From: Paenibacillus sp. J5C2022
Lineage (GTDB): Bacteria; Bacillota; Bacilli; Paenibacillales; Paenibacillaceae
Length of the DNA: 64,000 nt
Reading direction: 5' to 3'
Assembly: GCF_025567625.1 (NCBI RefSeq)
Contig: NZ_JAOQJC010000012.1
Coordinates: 105,973 to 169,972, forward strand
This document shows positions 32,916-41,745 of this stretch, in pieces; the stretch's first letter is position 1, and each line of letters opens with the position of its first letter. The notes beneath the pieces are model-generated. The model did not search any database. It saw nothing but the letters and a program-made list of their open reading frames with translations, and had not been told where the DNA came from. The translations under genes and the position numbers were made by a program.

Positions 32916-35900
32916 CTAACACCTGCTGTATCCGCAGCTGGCACAGTGCTTGCAGCCCTCAGTATTAAGAAGCGCCGCCGAGCCGCATGAAGGACAGAGA
33001 TCGCGTCCACTCTCTTCGTGGGCTGCCGCGAGCTCGTCATCGTCCCGCAATGGAGACAGAGCGCGCTCAGCAGCAGGGACAGACGCTTGCCCGGATGCCA
33101 GCCGACCTTCCAACAGCTGCTCCATATGCAGTTCCAGCGCTTTGGCGACGGCGTCGGCGATCGATTCCACCCGCTTGGGGCCGAAGCCGATGGCGCCAGT
33201 GCCGCCGATTCCCTTCAAATGCTTGATAAGCAGCTCCACCTTATGGCCATGATCGCCATAGCGGAGGAACAGCGAGCATACGCGGCCCAGCGCTTCCGCC
33301 ATGGCGAACACATCGGAGCCGGCTTTGCCTACATTAAGGAATATTTCAGCAGGTGCGTCGTCCAAATCGTTGATCGTAATATATGCCTTGCCGAACGGCG
33401 TATTGAGCTTGTATGTGGCCCCCCGCATCACTTGGGGCCTCTTCTTATAAGGCTTGTCATTGCTTGCCGGCTCACTTCTTTCTGCTAACGCCGTCTCATT
33501 CATCGACAATATCTCATCCGGCAGCGTCTCATCCGCTATGGATGCTTCTTCCTCCTTGGCCGATGGCGAAGGCAAGGCGGATTCCGCGTCTCCACCCTTA
33601 TCTTCGCTCGTCGACAGCACTTGCACATCCCTGCTGCCGTCGCGATAGATGGTTACTCCCTTGCAGCCCAGCTCGTAAGCGAGCTCATACAGCCGCTTCG
33701 TATCTTCAATTGTGAAGTCAGCCGGACAATTGGCGGTCTTGGAGATGGAGCTGTCTACCCATCGCTGGATGGCTGCCTGCGTCCGGATATGATCCTCCGC
33801 CGACAGATCCATCGCCGTCACGAAGTAGTCCGGAAGTTCCTCTCCGGGGTGCGCTTCCTTCCATTCCGCTGCGATCGGAACGTATTGCCTGTCGTATCCC
33901 AGTCGACTCTGTCGGTAATATTGGAAGGCAAAGTACGGCTCGATACCGGTTGACGTGCCGACCATCGTACCAGTGCTGCCTGTCGGGGCTTGCGTAATGA
34001 CCGTTACGTTGCGCATTCCCTTCTCCCTGATCGCCTCGCCGACTTCCGGATAGGCAGCGGCAAGCTCCTTCATGAAGCCGCTCTGCAAGTACTCCTCCGC
34101 CCGGAAGGCCGGGAAAGCCCCCTTCTCCTCAGCAAGCTCAGCGGACCCCAAGTACGCTTCCTTCGTCATGAAGCCGTACAGCCGATCGAGGAACGCGAGC
34201 GATTCCGGACTGCCGTAGCGAATGCGAAGCTTGATCATGAGCTCCGCCAGCCCCATCGTACCTAGACCGATCCTCCTCTCCCGCTTCTGGTTCGCCTCAT
34301 TCTCCGGGAAGTGATACGGTGTACAATCAATGACATTATCCAGAAAGCGCACCGACCAGCGGGTAACCTTCGCCAGCTCATCCCAATCGACATCGTGCCG
34401 CTCCTCATCGTAGAACCGCGACAAATTGACTGCGGACAAATTGCATACGCCCCAGCCCGGCAAGCCCTGTTCGCCGCAATTATGAACGACCAAGCCGTTG
34501 GCAATCAGGGAATGCGTAACGGGTTCCGTCAAGTCGTAGACGGGTACTTCCTCTCCTTTATCTTCTACTTTCAGCACCCTGGATTTGAACTTCTCCAGTT
34601 TTCGCGATGGCCTTGCAATCCGATCCAATGCCGATTGCTTTCTCGTTACGAAGCGGAAGCCGATCTGTTCATGAAATACAACGATGTTATTGCCGCTAAT
34701 GACAAGCTCAAAGCTGGGATGAGACTTGTATACGCGTTGTTCTCCATTGGATGTTTCATATTCAAACTGTTGCTGATTGGATTTTCTGCGTTCATATATG
34801 CGCCCATGTATGCCGTAATTAAGCAGCAGCAATTGCACATCCTGCAGCAGCTTTACGGAAGCGGAAGTCAGCCGGACCGTTCTATGCATCTCATCCTTAT
34901 CATATACAGTCCCGTCCGCACTGAACAAAGCTTGGAGATAAGCCGTGACGGTCGGTTTCGAAGCGAAAAAAATGCACTCCGGCACCTCTTTCCTATATGC
35001 AGGTACCGCCTTCACGCCAAGCTCAATCAGTTGATTGCGGAAAGCCTGGCGCCACCAGAACACTTGCTTCGTTCCGTTTTTTCTTTCGAACACTTTCGCT
35101 GTCGTTCCGCTCAGCATCTTGCCTGCTTCGACCATATGTGGAATAACCTCGGCATCTTCCCTGCCGAATACCATTCCGATATCCCCTCGCTTCGACAACC
35201 AGCCATCGCCAGTCAGCCATCCCAGAAACATCCCCCAACGGCTGCCAAGCCGATCCGTAGATGGAAACAGGCCGGAACCCGACTGCACATAAACTTCGTC
35301 TTGAACCGTTAATTGCCGTGCTTCCTTCCAACCATTGTTTGTATATAATCGATGATCTGAAGTTACCTTTAATTGCATGCCATTGCTTAGACATACGGTG
35401 CATACTTTCTTCTTTCCGGTAGGAAATGCCTTCGCCCTTCTGATCGTGACACCATTGCCTTCATATAATCGCCCATTCACGACCATTGCTTCTGCTATCA
35501 TACGATTATCGGTGATGATATTGAAGCTCCTCGATCCCACTCTTGATGCCAATTCCTCTACTCGCAGCAATCCGAACTCCGTTGCAATCCGGGTATCGCC
35601 ATGAAAGCACGGATTCGTACTCACAATGGGATTGAAATACCAGCTATTGGACATTTCATTGTACCGTTCCATGAACACGACGCCGGGCTCTGCCGACTTC
35701 CAGGCTGAGGCAATGATCCGGTCCCAAATCTCACGGGCACGCACCTTCCGATAAGTGACGACACGCTTCCCCTGCTTGCGCCACTCGCCGATATCGCCGC
35801 TCCATAGCTCGTCGTATCCCTCTTCCTTCGTATCGGGAAAAACAAGCTCCCATTCCAAGTCATGCTTCACGGCATTCATAAAGGCATTGCTCAGACACAC

Positions 35901-36647
35901 GGACAAATTCGCATTCGTAATCAACCCCATCGTCTCTTTCACCGCGATAAAGCTGAGTACGTCGGGATGCCAATCGTGCATCATAAGCATAAGCGCTCCT
36001 CGACGGCTCCCCCCCTGCTCGATCAGTCCTGTCGTATAGCTGAACAAGCCGCCCCAGGAAACCGAACCGCTGGAGGAACCGTTCACCCCCGCTACAGGTG
36101 CTCTGGCCGGCCTCAACGAAGACAGATTGATGCCAACGCCCCCGCCTCGCGCCATAATCTCGGTCATATCGGTCAACGTCTTCATAATGCCGCCCCGACT
36201 GTCGACCGGTGAAGGAAGCACATAGCAGTTGAAGAGCGTCAGTTCATCGCTTGCGCCGGCTCCTGCTGCTATTCGGCCGCCGGGCACCAGCTTCCAGTCA
36301 TCCAGCAAGTAGCGGAATCGTTCTCTCCACAGCTCTTGTTCCCGATGCTCTCCTTCGCAGGACGCCAGCGACGCGGCAAGTCGGTCCCACATCTCGGCGG
36401 GTGTATTCTCGAGAGGCAATGTCACGCGATCCAATGACGATTCGACTTCCTCCCCGCTTCGCAACCGCAGAGACAATCTTTCGCCTTCTCGTTCTAACAC
36501 TTCTCCCACTTCCTTCACGGGAAATTTGGGATCTTCCTTTACCAGCGCCAGCACTGTATCCCCCGGCTTTACGAGTCCGGCATCGCCAGCCTTTCTCGCA
36601 TAGCGATCCAAAAATATTTTTTCACTTAATCCCTCAAGCCCTCCCAT
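32916..36647 (-). CDS. nrdJ: B12-dependent (class II) ribonucleotide reductase with intein
   Basis: Adenosylcobalamin-dependent RNR: makes deoxyribonucleotides with or without oxygen. The frame extends to a TTG at 36713, but that codon lies inside an NrdR box and lacks an RBS; the ATG at 36647 has GAGGAG nine bases upstream, giving 1243 aa. After removal of the 377-aa intein the enzyme is 866 aa. Extein motifs: LSEKIFLDRYA, GGRIAAGAG, LTLFNCYVLPSP, MARGGGVGINLSSLRP, the active-site NP/CGEQ split by the intein, VITQAPTGSTGTMVGTSTGIEP, and a C-terminal cysteine tail (CPSC, CKHCASCGYSRC) for re-reduction. It ends 10 bp from the convergent MerR chimera. The genome also has class Ib nrdIEF in this window. 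Confidence 0.95.
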   Translation of the reverse strand: MGGLEGLSEKIFLDRYARKAGDAGLVKPGDTVLALVKEDPKFPVKEVGEVLEREGERLSLRLRSGEEVESSLDRVTLPLENTPAEMWDRLAASLASCEGEHREQELWRERFRYLLDDWKLVPGGRIAAGAGASDELTLFNCYVLPSPVDSRGGIMKTLTDMTEIMARGGGVGINLSSLRPARAPVAGVNGSSSGSVSWGGLFSYTTGLIEQGGSRRGALMLMMHDWHPDVLSFIAVKETMGLITNANLSVCLSNAFMNAVKHDLEWELVFPDTKEEGYDELWSGDIGEWRKQGKRVVTYRKVRAREIWDRIIASAWKSAEPGVVFMERYNEMSNSWYFNPIVSTNPCFHGDTRIATEFGLLRVEELASRVGSRSFNIITDNRMIAEAMVVNGRLYEGNGVTIRRAKAFPTGKKKVCTVCLSNGMQLKVTSDHRLYTNNGWKEARQLTVQDEVYVQSGSGLFPSTDRLGSRWGMFLGWLTGDGWLSKRGDIGMVFGREDAEVIPHMVEAGKMLSGTTAKVFERKNGTKQVFWWRQAFRNQLIELGVKAVPAYRKEVPECIFFASKPTVTAYLQALFSADGTVYDKDEMHRTVRLTSASVKLLQDVQLLLLNYGIHGRIYERRKSNQQQFEYETSNGEQRVYKSHPSFELVISGNNIVVFHEQIGFRFVTRKQSALDRIARPSRKLEKFKSRVLKVEDKGEEVPVYDLTEPVTHSLIANGLVVHNCGEQGLPGWGVCNLSAVNLSRFYDEERHDVDWDELAKVTRWSVRFLDNVIDCTPYHFPENEANQKRERRIGLGTMGLAELMIKLRIRYGSPESLAFLDRLYGFMTKEAYLGSAELAEEKGAFPAFRAEEYLQSGFMKELAAAYPEVGEAIREKGMRNVTVITQAPTGSTGTMVGTSTGIEPYFAFQYYRQSRLGYDRQYVPIAAEWKEAHPGEELPDYFVTAMDLSAEDHIRTQAAIQRWVDSSISKTANCPADFTIEDTKRLYELAYELGCKGVTIYRDGSRDVQVLSTSEDKGGDAESALPSPSAKEEEASIADETLPDEILSMNETALAERSEPASNDKPYKKRPQVMRGATYKLNTPFGKAYITINDLDDAPAEIFLNVGKAGSDVFAMAEALGRVCSLFLRYGDHGHKVELLIKHLKGIGGTGAIGFGPKRVESIADAVAKALELHMEQLLEGRLASGQASVPAAERALSPLRDDDELAAAHEESGRDLCPSCGSAALLNTEGCKHCASCGYSRC
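34479..35609 (-). mobile_element. Intein with LAGLIDADG homing endonuclease in nrdJ
   Basis: A 377-codon in-frame insertion between NP and CGEQ of the nrdJ active site. It starts with Cys1 (CFHGDTRIATEFG), has a block B TxxH motif (TSDHRLY), and ends VYDLTEPVTHSLIANG then VVHN, with the C-extein Cys at +1: all residues for protein splicing are intact. The middle holds two dodecapeptide motifs, LGWLTGDGWL and LFSADGTV, of a LAGLIDADG endonuclease. The C+1 residue is the conserved Cys of the NPCGEQ active-site motif, so the enzyme cannot work until the intein is removed. Confidence 0.93.
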
Positions 36648-36707
36648 GGCTACACGCTCCTCGATTAATGATTGTTCTGGAGTGGATTCAGCATACTCGG
36701 CAAAAAC

Positions 36708-36755
36708 AGACAATATGTAGTGATATTGAAAAGTATATCACACTATATATTGATC
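36708..36755 (-). promoter_or_regulatory. Paired NrdR boxes upstream of nrdJ
   Basis: Two 16-bp boxes with 16 bp between them (32 bp start to start): minus-strand GATCAATATATAGTGT at 36755-36740 and TCACTACATATTGTCT at 36723-36708. Both fit the NrdR consensus acaCwATATATwGtgt (13 or more matches), and the three-helical-turn spacing is the classic arrangement. They should overlap the nrdJ promoter. The rest of 36648-36922 is AT-rich divergent promoter DNA. Confidence 0.82.
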
Positions 36756-36922
36756 GAATCAATAAATTGCGGCAAAATTCAGAAATCTTTATGACTGTAT
36801 TTCGACGATATCATTTTTGTCCTGTTGCCCTCTTTTTTTCACTGCTCTCTTATTATTATTTACAACGAAGGCCATACTAATGACTACTTGATTCTCTATT
36901 GTTCACAAAGGAGCATTCACAT

Positions 36923-38746
36923 ATGACGATCAATCAATCGACGGCACAGGAATCGGCGGGAAGCGCCTCTTCCAAAGCCGTGCGCAAGCTCCACCCGTTG
37001 GTCGAGCTTCAGTGCGACCAGACATGGTTCGAGGAGCTGCAGAACCGGATATCCCGCAATGGGCCATGGGATGATTGGACGCTCTATCAGCTTGCGATGG
37101 AGGCCGAGGAAGCGAAGCGGGTTGAAAGCTTCGAAGAGCTGCAATGCTTGCGTACCCTGCCTGAATTCGAGCCGATGCCCCATCAGATCAGCACCGCGAG
37201 CAAGGTGCTGCATGAAATGGGCGGAAGAGCCATTCTCGCAGACGAGGTGGGGCTTGGCAAAACGATAGAAGCGGGCCTCGTGCTGAAGGAATATATGGTG
37301 CGCGGTCTCGTCAAGCGCGCCCTCATACTCGTTCCGGCTTCGCTGGTGCTGCAATGGGTGCGCGAGCTGAACAGCAAGTTCGGCATTCCGGCTGTCGCTC
37401 AGAAGAAGTCGCATACCTGGGGTTACGACGTCGTCGTCGCTTCGATAGATACCGCGAAGCGGGAGCCTCATCGGGAGCTGGTGCTCGGCACAGACTACGA
37501 TCTGATCATTATCGATGAAGCGCATAAACTGAAGAACAAGAAGACGACAAACTACCAATTCGCCAATCTGCTCAGAAAGAAATACTGCTTGCTGCTGACG
37601 GCAACGCCTATACAGAACGATCTCGACGAGCTGTTCAACCTCATCACGCTTCTGAAGCCGGGACAGCTCGGCGGACAGAGCGACTTCGCCGCCAACTTCG
37701 TCGTGGACAAGCGGCTTCCCAAAAATGAGGATCAGCTGCAGGAGGCGCTCTCGGGCGTCATGATCCGCAATCGGCGAGGCGACGGCGGCATTCACTTCAC
37801 GAAGCGATTCGTGAAGAACATTCCGCTGGCATTGTCTCCCGAAGAGAAAGCGCTGTACGACGCCGTCACCGGCTTCGTCAAGGAACGCTATGACGAGAGC
37901 GGCGGAGATCTCAGCAGCATGCTGTCGCTTGTGACGCTGCAGAGAGAAGTATGCAGCAGCCGGGATGCCGTCTTCCTGACGCTTGTCAACTTGTTCAAAA
38001 AGTCTGCCGAAGATTCGCCGATGCGCCCCAAGATATGGGAGCTGGTGGAGAAAATTCGAAGTATAACCGCCAATACGAAAGCGGAGAAAGCGCTCCAGCT
38101 TGTGAAGGAAATGAATGAAAAAGTCATTATTTTCACGGAGTATCGAGCCACCCAGGAATATTTACTGCAATTTTTCCGTTCGCACGATATGATTGCCGTC
38201 CCTTACCGGGGCGGCATGAACCGGGGAAAGAAGGATTGGATGATGGATCTGTTCCGCGGCCGGGCTCAAGTGCTGATCGCTACGGAAGCCGGCGGCGAGG
38301 GCATCAATCTGCAATTCTGTCACCATATGATTAATTTCGATCTGCCGTGGAATCCGATGCGGGTAGAGCAGCGTATCGGCCGGGTGCACCGGCTGGGCCA
38401 GACGGAAGATGTGCGCATCTATAATTTGTGCACGCTGGGCACGATCGAAGAGCATATCGTCAACCTGCTCCATGAGAAAATCAATCTGTTCGAGCTGGTT
38501 ATCGGTGAGTTGGACCATATATTGGAGAGATTCGAGAGCGGAGAAGCGACTGTAGAGCAGCGACTGGCGAAAGCCTTGCTTCAAGCGCAGAATGACAAGG
38601 AGCTGAACCGGGAGCTGAATCAGATCGGCAGTTCGCTCAGTCAGATCCGCAACGATGTCAGCACACAGCGCAATCCGTATGCTCCAAGCTCCGGGTCGAT
38701 GATCAAGATGGATAAGCTTGGCGTATCGGTGGAGGTGCGGCCATGA
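36923..38746 (+). CDS. SNF2-type DEAD/DEAH helicase (YqhH-like)
   Basis: Superfamily 2 ATPase of the SNF2/RapA type, similar to YqhH of Bacillus subtilis. The start at 36923 (AAAGGAG nine bases upstream) gives 607 aa; a TTG at 36899 has no RBS. Motifs in order: I ILADEVGLGKTIEAG, II LIIIDEAHKLKN, III LLLTATPIQND, V EAGGEGINLQFC, VI MRVEQRIGRVHRLGQ. The C-terminal tail is helical. In B. subtilis yqhH and yqhG are also neighbours, supporting a joint, still unknown job. Here the following gene overlaps the stop by four bases (ATGA), so they are translationally coupled. RapA-like roles in transcription recycling or repair are possible but unproven. Confidence 0.9.
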   Translation: MTINQSTAQESAGSASSKAVRKLHPLVELQCDQTWFEELQNRISRNGPWDDWTLYQLAMEAEEAKRVESFEELQCLRTLPEFEPMPHQISTASKVLHEMGGRAILADEVGLGKTIEAGLVLKEYMVRGLVKRALILVPASLVLQWVRELNSKFGIPAVAQKKSHTWGYDVVVASIDTAKREPHRELVLGTDYDLIIIDEAHKLKNKKTTNYQFANLLRKKYCLLLTATPIQNDLDELFNLITLLKPGQLGGQSDFAANFVVDKRLPKNEDQLQEALSGVMIRNRRGDGGIHFTKRFVKNIPLALSPEEKALYDAVTGFVKERYDESGGDLSSMLSLVTLQREVCSSRDAVFLTLVNLFKKSAEDSPMRPKIWELVEKIRSITANTKAEKALQLVKEMNEKVIIFTEYRATQEYLLQFFRSHDMIAVPYRGGMNRGKKDWMMDLFRGRAQVLIATEAGGEGINLQFCHHMINFDLPWNPMRVEQRIGRVHRLGQTEDVRIYNLCTLGTIEEHIVNLLHEKINLFELVIGELDHILERFESGEATVEQRLAKALLQAQNDKELNRELNQIGSSLSQIRNDVSTQRNPYAPSSGSMIKMDKLGVSVEVRP

Positions 38747-39687
38747 ACGAGAAGCAAGTACATAAATACGTTCAGCGCTATCTGGAAGCGACCGGCTGCT
38801 CTATTCTGGAGAAGTCGCCGCATCACTTTGCGGTCAAGCTGTCGCCGGATGCCGACCGGGAACTGACGAACAGGCCTTATTACTGGAGCTTCGTCGATCG
38901 GGTAGGAGCTGAACCAGAGACGATGTCCTACCTGTTCGTCACCGACAGAAGCAAGTTCGACGCGAAGGAGAAGGCGGCCGAAGCCGGCGGGGAAGCTGCG
39001 CCCGAGGCCACTACGGCAGCTGCAGACGCCGCATTGGGAAGGTCCTTCGGCTTTCTTCATACAAGTATCGCAGGACAACCGAGAATGCCCAGGGAAGATC
39101 TGTACTTCGGATCGAGGAGGCTGGAGCAGCTGTTCCAGGCATCCCGCTCCGGAGGCAGCTACGTTTACTTGTTCCAGGAACCCGACAAGCGGAGCGGGCA
39201 TCCCTTGCAGTCCACACCCTACACAGCGTGGCTTGGCGTCAATATGCGGGTAGAATTCGCTTGCGACCGGAAGCGCGAGGAGATACACAGCTTCGGCGTA
39301 TCTCTTGTGACAGGGCATTGCGTCGAAGGCTTCCACGATCGCCTGCAAGCGTGCAAGCTGACGATGAAGCTGCCCTCCAACATTCATATTGCCAAAAACG
39401 GTATTTCGTATAATCGGGCATTGGCAGTCGTAGAGCAGACGCTGGAACGGAAGCTTCGCTCCTATGACTATAGCTGGGCGGAAGATGCCACTTCCCGACT
39501 GAGGGACGAGCTGCAGCGCGTAAACGACTATTACGAACCGCTATTAGAGCATGCCGCAGAAGATAAGAAGGAAGCTATTCACGATCAATACCGGCAACGC
39601 GAAGCAGAGATCAGATGGCAATTCGAGCCGCGGGTGACGGCATCCGCCATTAACTGCGGCATATTTCATCTGCCAGGCATTCATTAA
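38743..39687 (+). CDS. YqhG-family protein
   Basis: 314-aa soluble protein of the YqhG family, function unknown, starting inside the stop of the helicase gene. The N-terminus (KQVHKYVQRYLEATGCSILE) and HHFAVKLSPDADRELTNRPY are the conserved parts. A low-complexity alanine/glutamate linker (about residues 75-95) separates the N-terminal and C-terminal halves, and the end is a helical, probably coiled-coil, region (VNDYYEPLLEHAAEDKKEA). Its constant link to the SNF2-type helicase suggests it is a partner or regulator of that enzyme. Confidence 0.88.
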   Translation: MNEKQVHKYVQRYLEATGCSILEKSPHHFAVKLSPDADRELTNRPYYWSFVDRVGAEPETMSYLFVTDRSKFDAKEKAAEAGGEAAPEATTAAADAALGRSFGFLHTSIAGQPRMPREDLYFGSRRLEQLFQASRSGGSYVYLFQEPDKRSGHPLQSTPYTAWLGVNMRVEFACDRKREEIHSFGVSLVTGHCVEGFHDRLQACKLTMKLPSNIHIAKNGISYNRALAVVEQTLERKLRSYDYSWAEDATSRLRDELQRVNDYYEPLLEHAAEDKKEAIHDQYRQREAEIRWQFEPRVTASAINCGIFHLPGIH

Positions 39688-39713
39688 GCCCATTAGACGG
39701 ATTGCGCCAAAAA

Positions 39714-39759
39714 AAGGCTGCTCTTTGTCGGCATATCCGCGACAGGTTGCAACAGCCTT
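39714..39759. terminator. Imperfect hairpin after yqhG
   Basis: AAGGCTG (39714-39720) pairs with CAGCCTT (39753-39759), with an inner TGTCG/CGACA stem. The A-run at 39709-39715 would give a T-tail only on the minus strand, so the direction is unclear. Confidence 0.4.
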
Positions 39760-39799
39760 CTCCCGCTTGCTGCATTAAAATGATGGAGAGGTGATCGAT

Positions 39800-40699
39800 A
39801 TGGCCAAGCCATGGATTAAAGTAACGGCGGCAGGTATGCTGGCCGCCTTGCTGCTATTAGCCTTCCAGCAGCCTGCATTCCCATCCGGCTCGCGAAGTGC
39901 GCAAGACGCTTCTTCACTGGAGAAGCAAGCGGGGGCATGGGCGGACAAGCTTGCGGGCAGCGGCGCGGAATACGAGAACTGGCGTGATGCGACACTGCAT
40001 ATATCGCCGCTTGGCCCCGGGACCCACAGCTGGCTCGTCGTGCTTACGAAGGATGAGAATACTGTCGGCTACATGATCATTCATGCCGATCCGGAAGGAG
40101 GATATGTGCTGGGCGAGTACGGATATGGCCCATATCACCCCTTCCACGCCGCTTCCTTGCTTCTTGCAGAGCAATATACGGGAGAGTCTTTGTCCGACGG
40201 GAAAGCCGAATCGGTATACGTTCAACCGCTCCTTGCCCTGTGGCAATGGTCGCACGGCAAGGAGCCATTGTATGCCGACCCCGTACATGGCGGTCCGCTG
40301 CCCGTAACGGAGGAAGAGATGAAGAAGGCGACCGAGCTGGAAGCGGACATGCCAATAAGACATGGGGTAACAATCCCTCATGCCTCCTTAACTTCTCAGT
40401 TGGATTTGCCGTCATTCCAGCCTTATGATCGAATGCCATGGCTGACCGAATCGCCAATTCCATTGGAATCCGATGCCCGCTCTCTTCTTCGAGCCTTGCA
40501 AAACAATGAACAGGAAATTAGATACACGGCTGAACTGTACAGCGAATCGATTCAATACGTTTGGTCCGTCATCGGATATGATTTATGGGAAGATCAAGTG
40601 CTCTATGTCAAGCTTTACTCCAATCAGGAAGTGGAATCCGTAAGAATCATACCCTTCCATTACCTCGCGAAGATGGGCCAATTTTACTCTTCATCATGA
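39800..40699 (+). CDS. Hypothetical secreted protein
   Basis: 299-aa exported protein that I do not recognise. The ATG at 39800 follows GAGAGGTG (a GTG three codons earlier overlaps the RBS). A signal peptide (VTAAGMLAALLLLAFQQPAF) covers residues 8-30. The mature part contains the segment SPLGPGTHSWLVVLTKDEN, then VGYMIIHADPEGGYVLGEYG, a tryptophan-rich LLALWQWSHGKEPLYADP and a C-terminal beta-rich stretch. It has no lipobox, catalytic signature or membrane anchor. The 3' end overlaps the convergent yqzE-like gene by 16 bases. Confidence 0.8.
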   Translation: MAKPWIKVTAAGMLAALLLLAFQQPAFPSGSRSAQDASSLEKQAGAWADKLAGSGAEYENWRDATLHISPLGPGTHSWLVVLTKDENTVGYMIIHADPEGGYVLGEYGYGPYHPFHAASLLLAEQYTGESLSDGKAESVYVQPLLALWQWSHGKEPLYADPVHGGPLPVTEEEMKKATELEADMPIRHGVTIPHASLTSQLDLPSFQPYDRMPWLTESPIPLESDARSLLRALQNNEQEIRYTAELYSESIQYVWSVIGYDLWEDQVLYVKLYSNQEVESVRIIPFHYLAKMGQFYSSS

Positions 40700-40869
40700 T
40701 TTTTTCTCTTCCACCATAACAGCATACCGACCGGTCCCCAGCCGAACCATTTCGTCAGCCAAGGCTCTTTCGTCGCCTTGGCTGACGCTTTGGCTTGCTT
40801 GCGCTGTTCATGAGGAGTCTCCATGAATTGCACGAATTGCTCCGTCAAATATTTCACCAGGTCTCCCAT
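40684..40869 (-). CDS. YqzE-family protein
   Basis: 61-aa protein matching the YqzE-like family (PF14038): LVKYLTEQFVQFMETPHEQRK, a charged middle, then EPWLTKWFGWGPVGMLLWW and a basic tail. In Bacillus subtilis yqzE lies next to the comG operon, in the same chromosomal region as yqhG/yqhH, so the neighbourhood is conserved although no comG genes are in this window. Start ATG at 40869 with GGAG four bases upstream. Function unknown. Confidence 0.85.
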   Translation of the reverse strand: MGDLVKYLTEQFVQFMETPHEQRKQAKASAKATKEPWLTKWFGWGPVGMLLWWKRKNHDEE

Positions 40870-41013
40870 TGCGCTCCGCCTCCTTCACCTTCGACGCTTT
40901 ACCACTAGCATTCCCCAACTGGATGGCAATTAATCATGTATGAGCAACTGCCAAATAAGCCACGCTAATGATTGCAGCTTCTCCATTCAATCCTGCGTTC
41001 GGGGGCATCAATT

Positions 41014-41745
41014 ATGTCACTTCAATTCATAAGCAAGCTGTTGATCGGCTTGACGACAGCCGGCTTACTCATCATGAATACAGCATCGGCAAACGCCAAT
41101 TCCGTTACGGTCTCGTTGGAAGAGGAAGAGAAGGCAGCCGCAGAGCAGCAATGGACACTGCCTCATCCGGTCGTCCTGATCGATGTCGGACATGGCGGAA
41201 TAGATGGCGGAACTTCTCAAGGCGATATACTGGAGAAGGACATTAACCTTGCAATCGCACGCAAGCTGTATGTCCTCCTGCGCAGCGAAGGCATTCCGGC
41301 CGTCATGAATCGAACCGGTGATTATGCTCTAAGCGCTGAGAATCGTTGGCATCATAGCCGTTCAAGGCATTTTAAAGACTTAACGCAACGGAGGCAGCTG
41401 TCGGAGGAGATTGACAGCCGTCTGTTCATCAGCTTGCATGTTAACTGGGGACGAAACCGCTCGGCTCGCGGTCCCGTCGTACTTCATCAGCCGACGGGAG
41501 AAAGCGCACTGCTTGCCTTCTGTCTGCAGAATGCGCTCAACAGGCAGCAGAATTCGAACAAGCTTCCTATAATGGGAGATGCGTTCTACTTGCTGAAGAA
41601 GGTTGAGCAACCCGCCGTCATTGTTGAGATGGGCTTCATAAGCAATCCTGTCGACGTCAATATGCTCACAAGTTCCGCCGGTCAGCTTCAGGTGGCCAAG
41701 GCAATCGTGTCAGGAATCAGACAATATCAATGGGTTGCCCAATAA
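41014..41745 (+). CDS. N-acetylmuramoyl-L-alanine amidase (CwlD-like)
   Basis: Amidase_3 zinc enzyme that cleaves the bond between muramic acid and L-alanine in peptidoglycan; the CwlD type acts in spore cortex maturation. The ATG at 41014 has GGGGG nine bases upstream, giving 243 aa; the frame extends upstream to 40972 without an RBS. A signal sequence or anchor (LLIGLTTAGLLIMNTASANA) comes first. Zinc ligands are H60 (DVGHGGIDGG), E74 (LEKDINLA) and H142 (ISLHVNWG), and the catalytic Glu is E205 (VIVEMGFISNP). The 3' end overlaps the convergent deacetylase by 36 bases. Confidence 0.92.
   Translation: MSLQFISKLLIGLTTAGLLIMNTASANANSVTVSLEEEEKAAAEQQWTLPHPVVLIDVGHGGIDGGTSQGDILEKDINLAIARKLYVLLRSEGIPAVMNRTGDYALSAENRWHHSRSRHFKDLTQRRQLSEEIDSRLFISLHVNWGRNRSARGPVVLHQPTGESALLAFCLQNALNRQQNSNKLPIMGDAFYLLKKVEQPAVIVEMGFISNPVDVNMLTSSAGQLQVAKAIVSGIRQYQWVAQ

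Noticed and set aside
36648..36713. TTG at 36713 as start of nrdJ
   Set aside because: It lies inside an NrdR box and lacks an RBS, while the ATG at 36647 has GAGGAG at good spacing.
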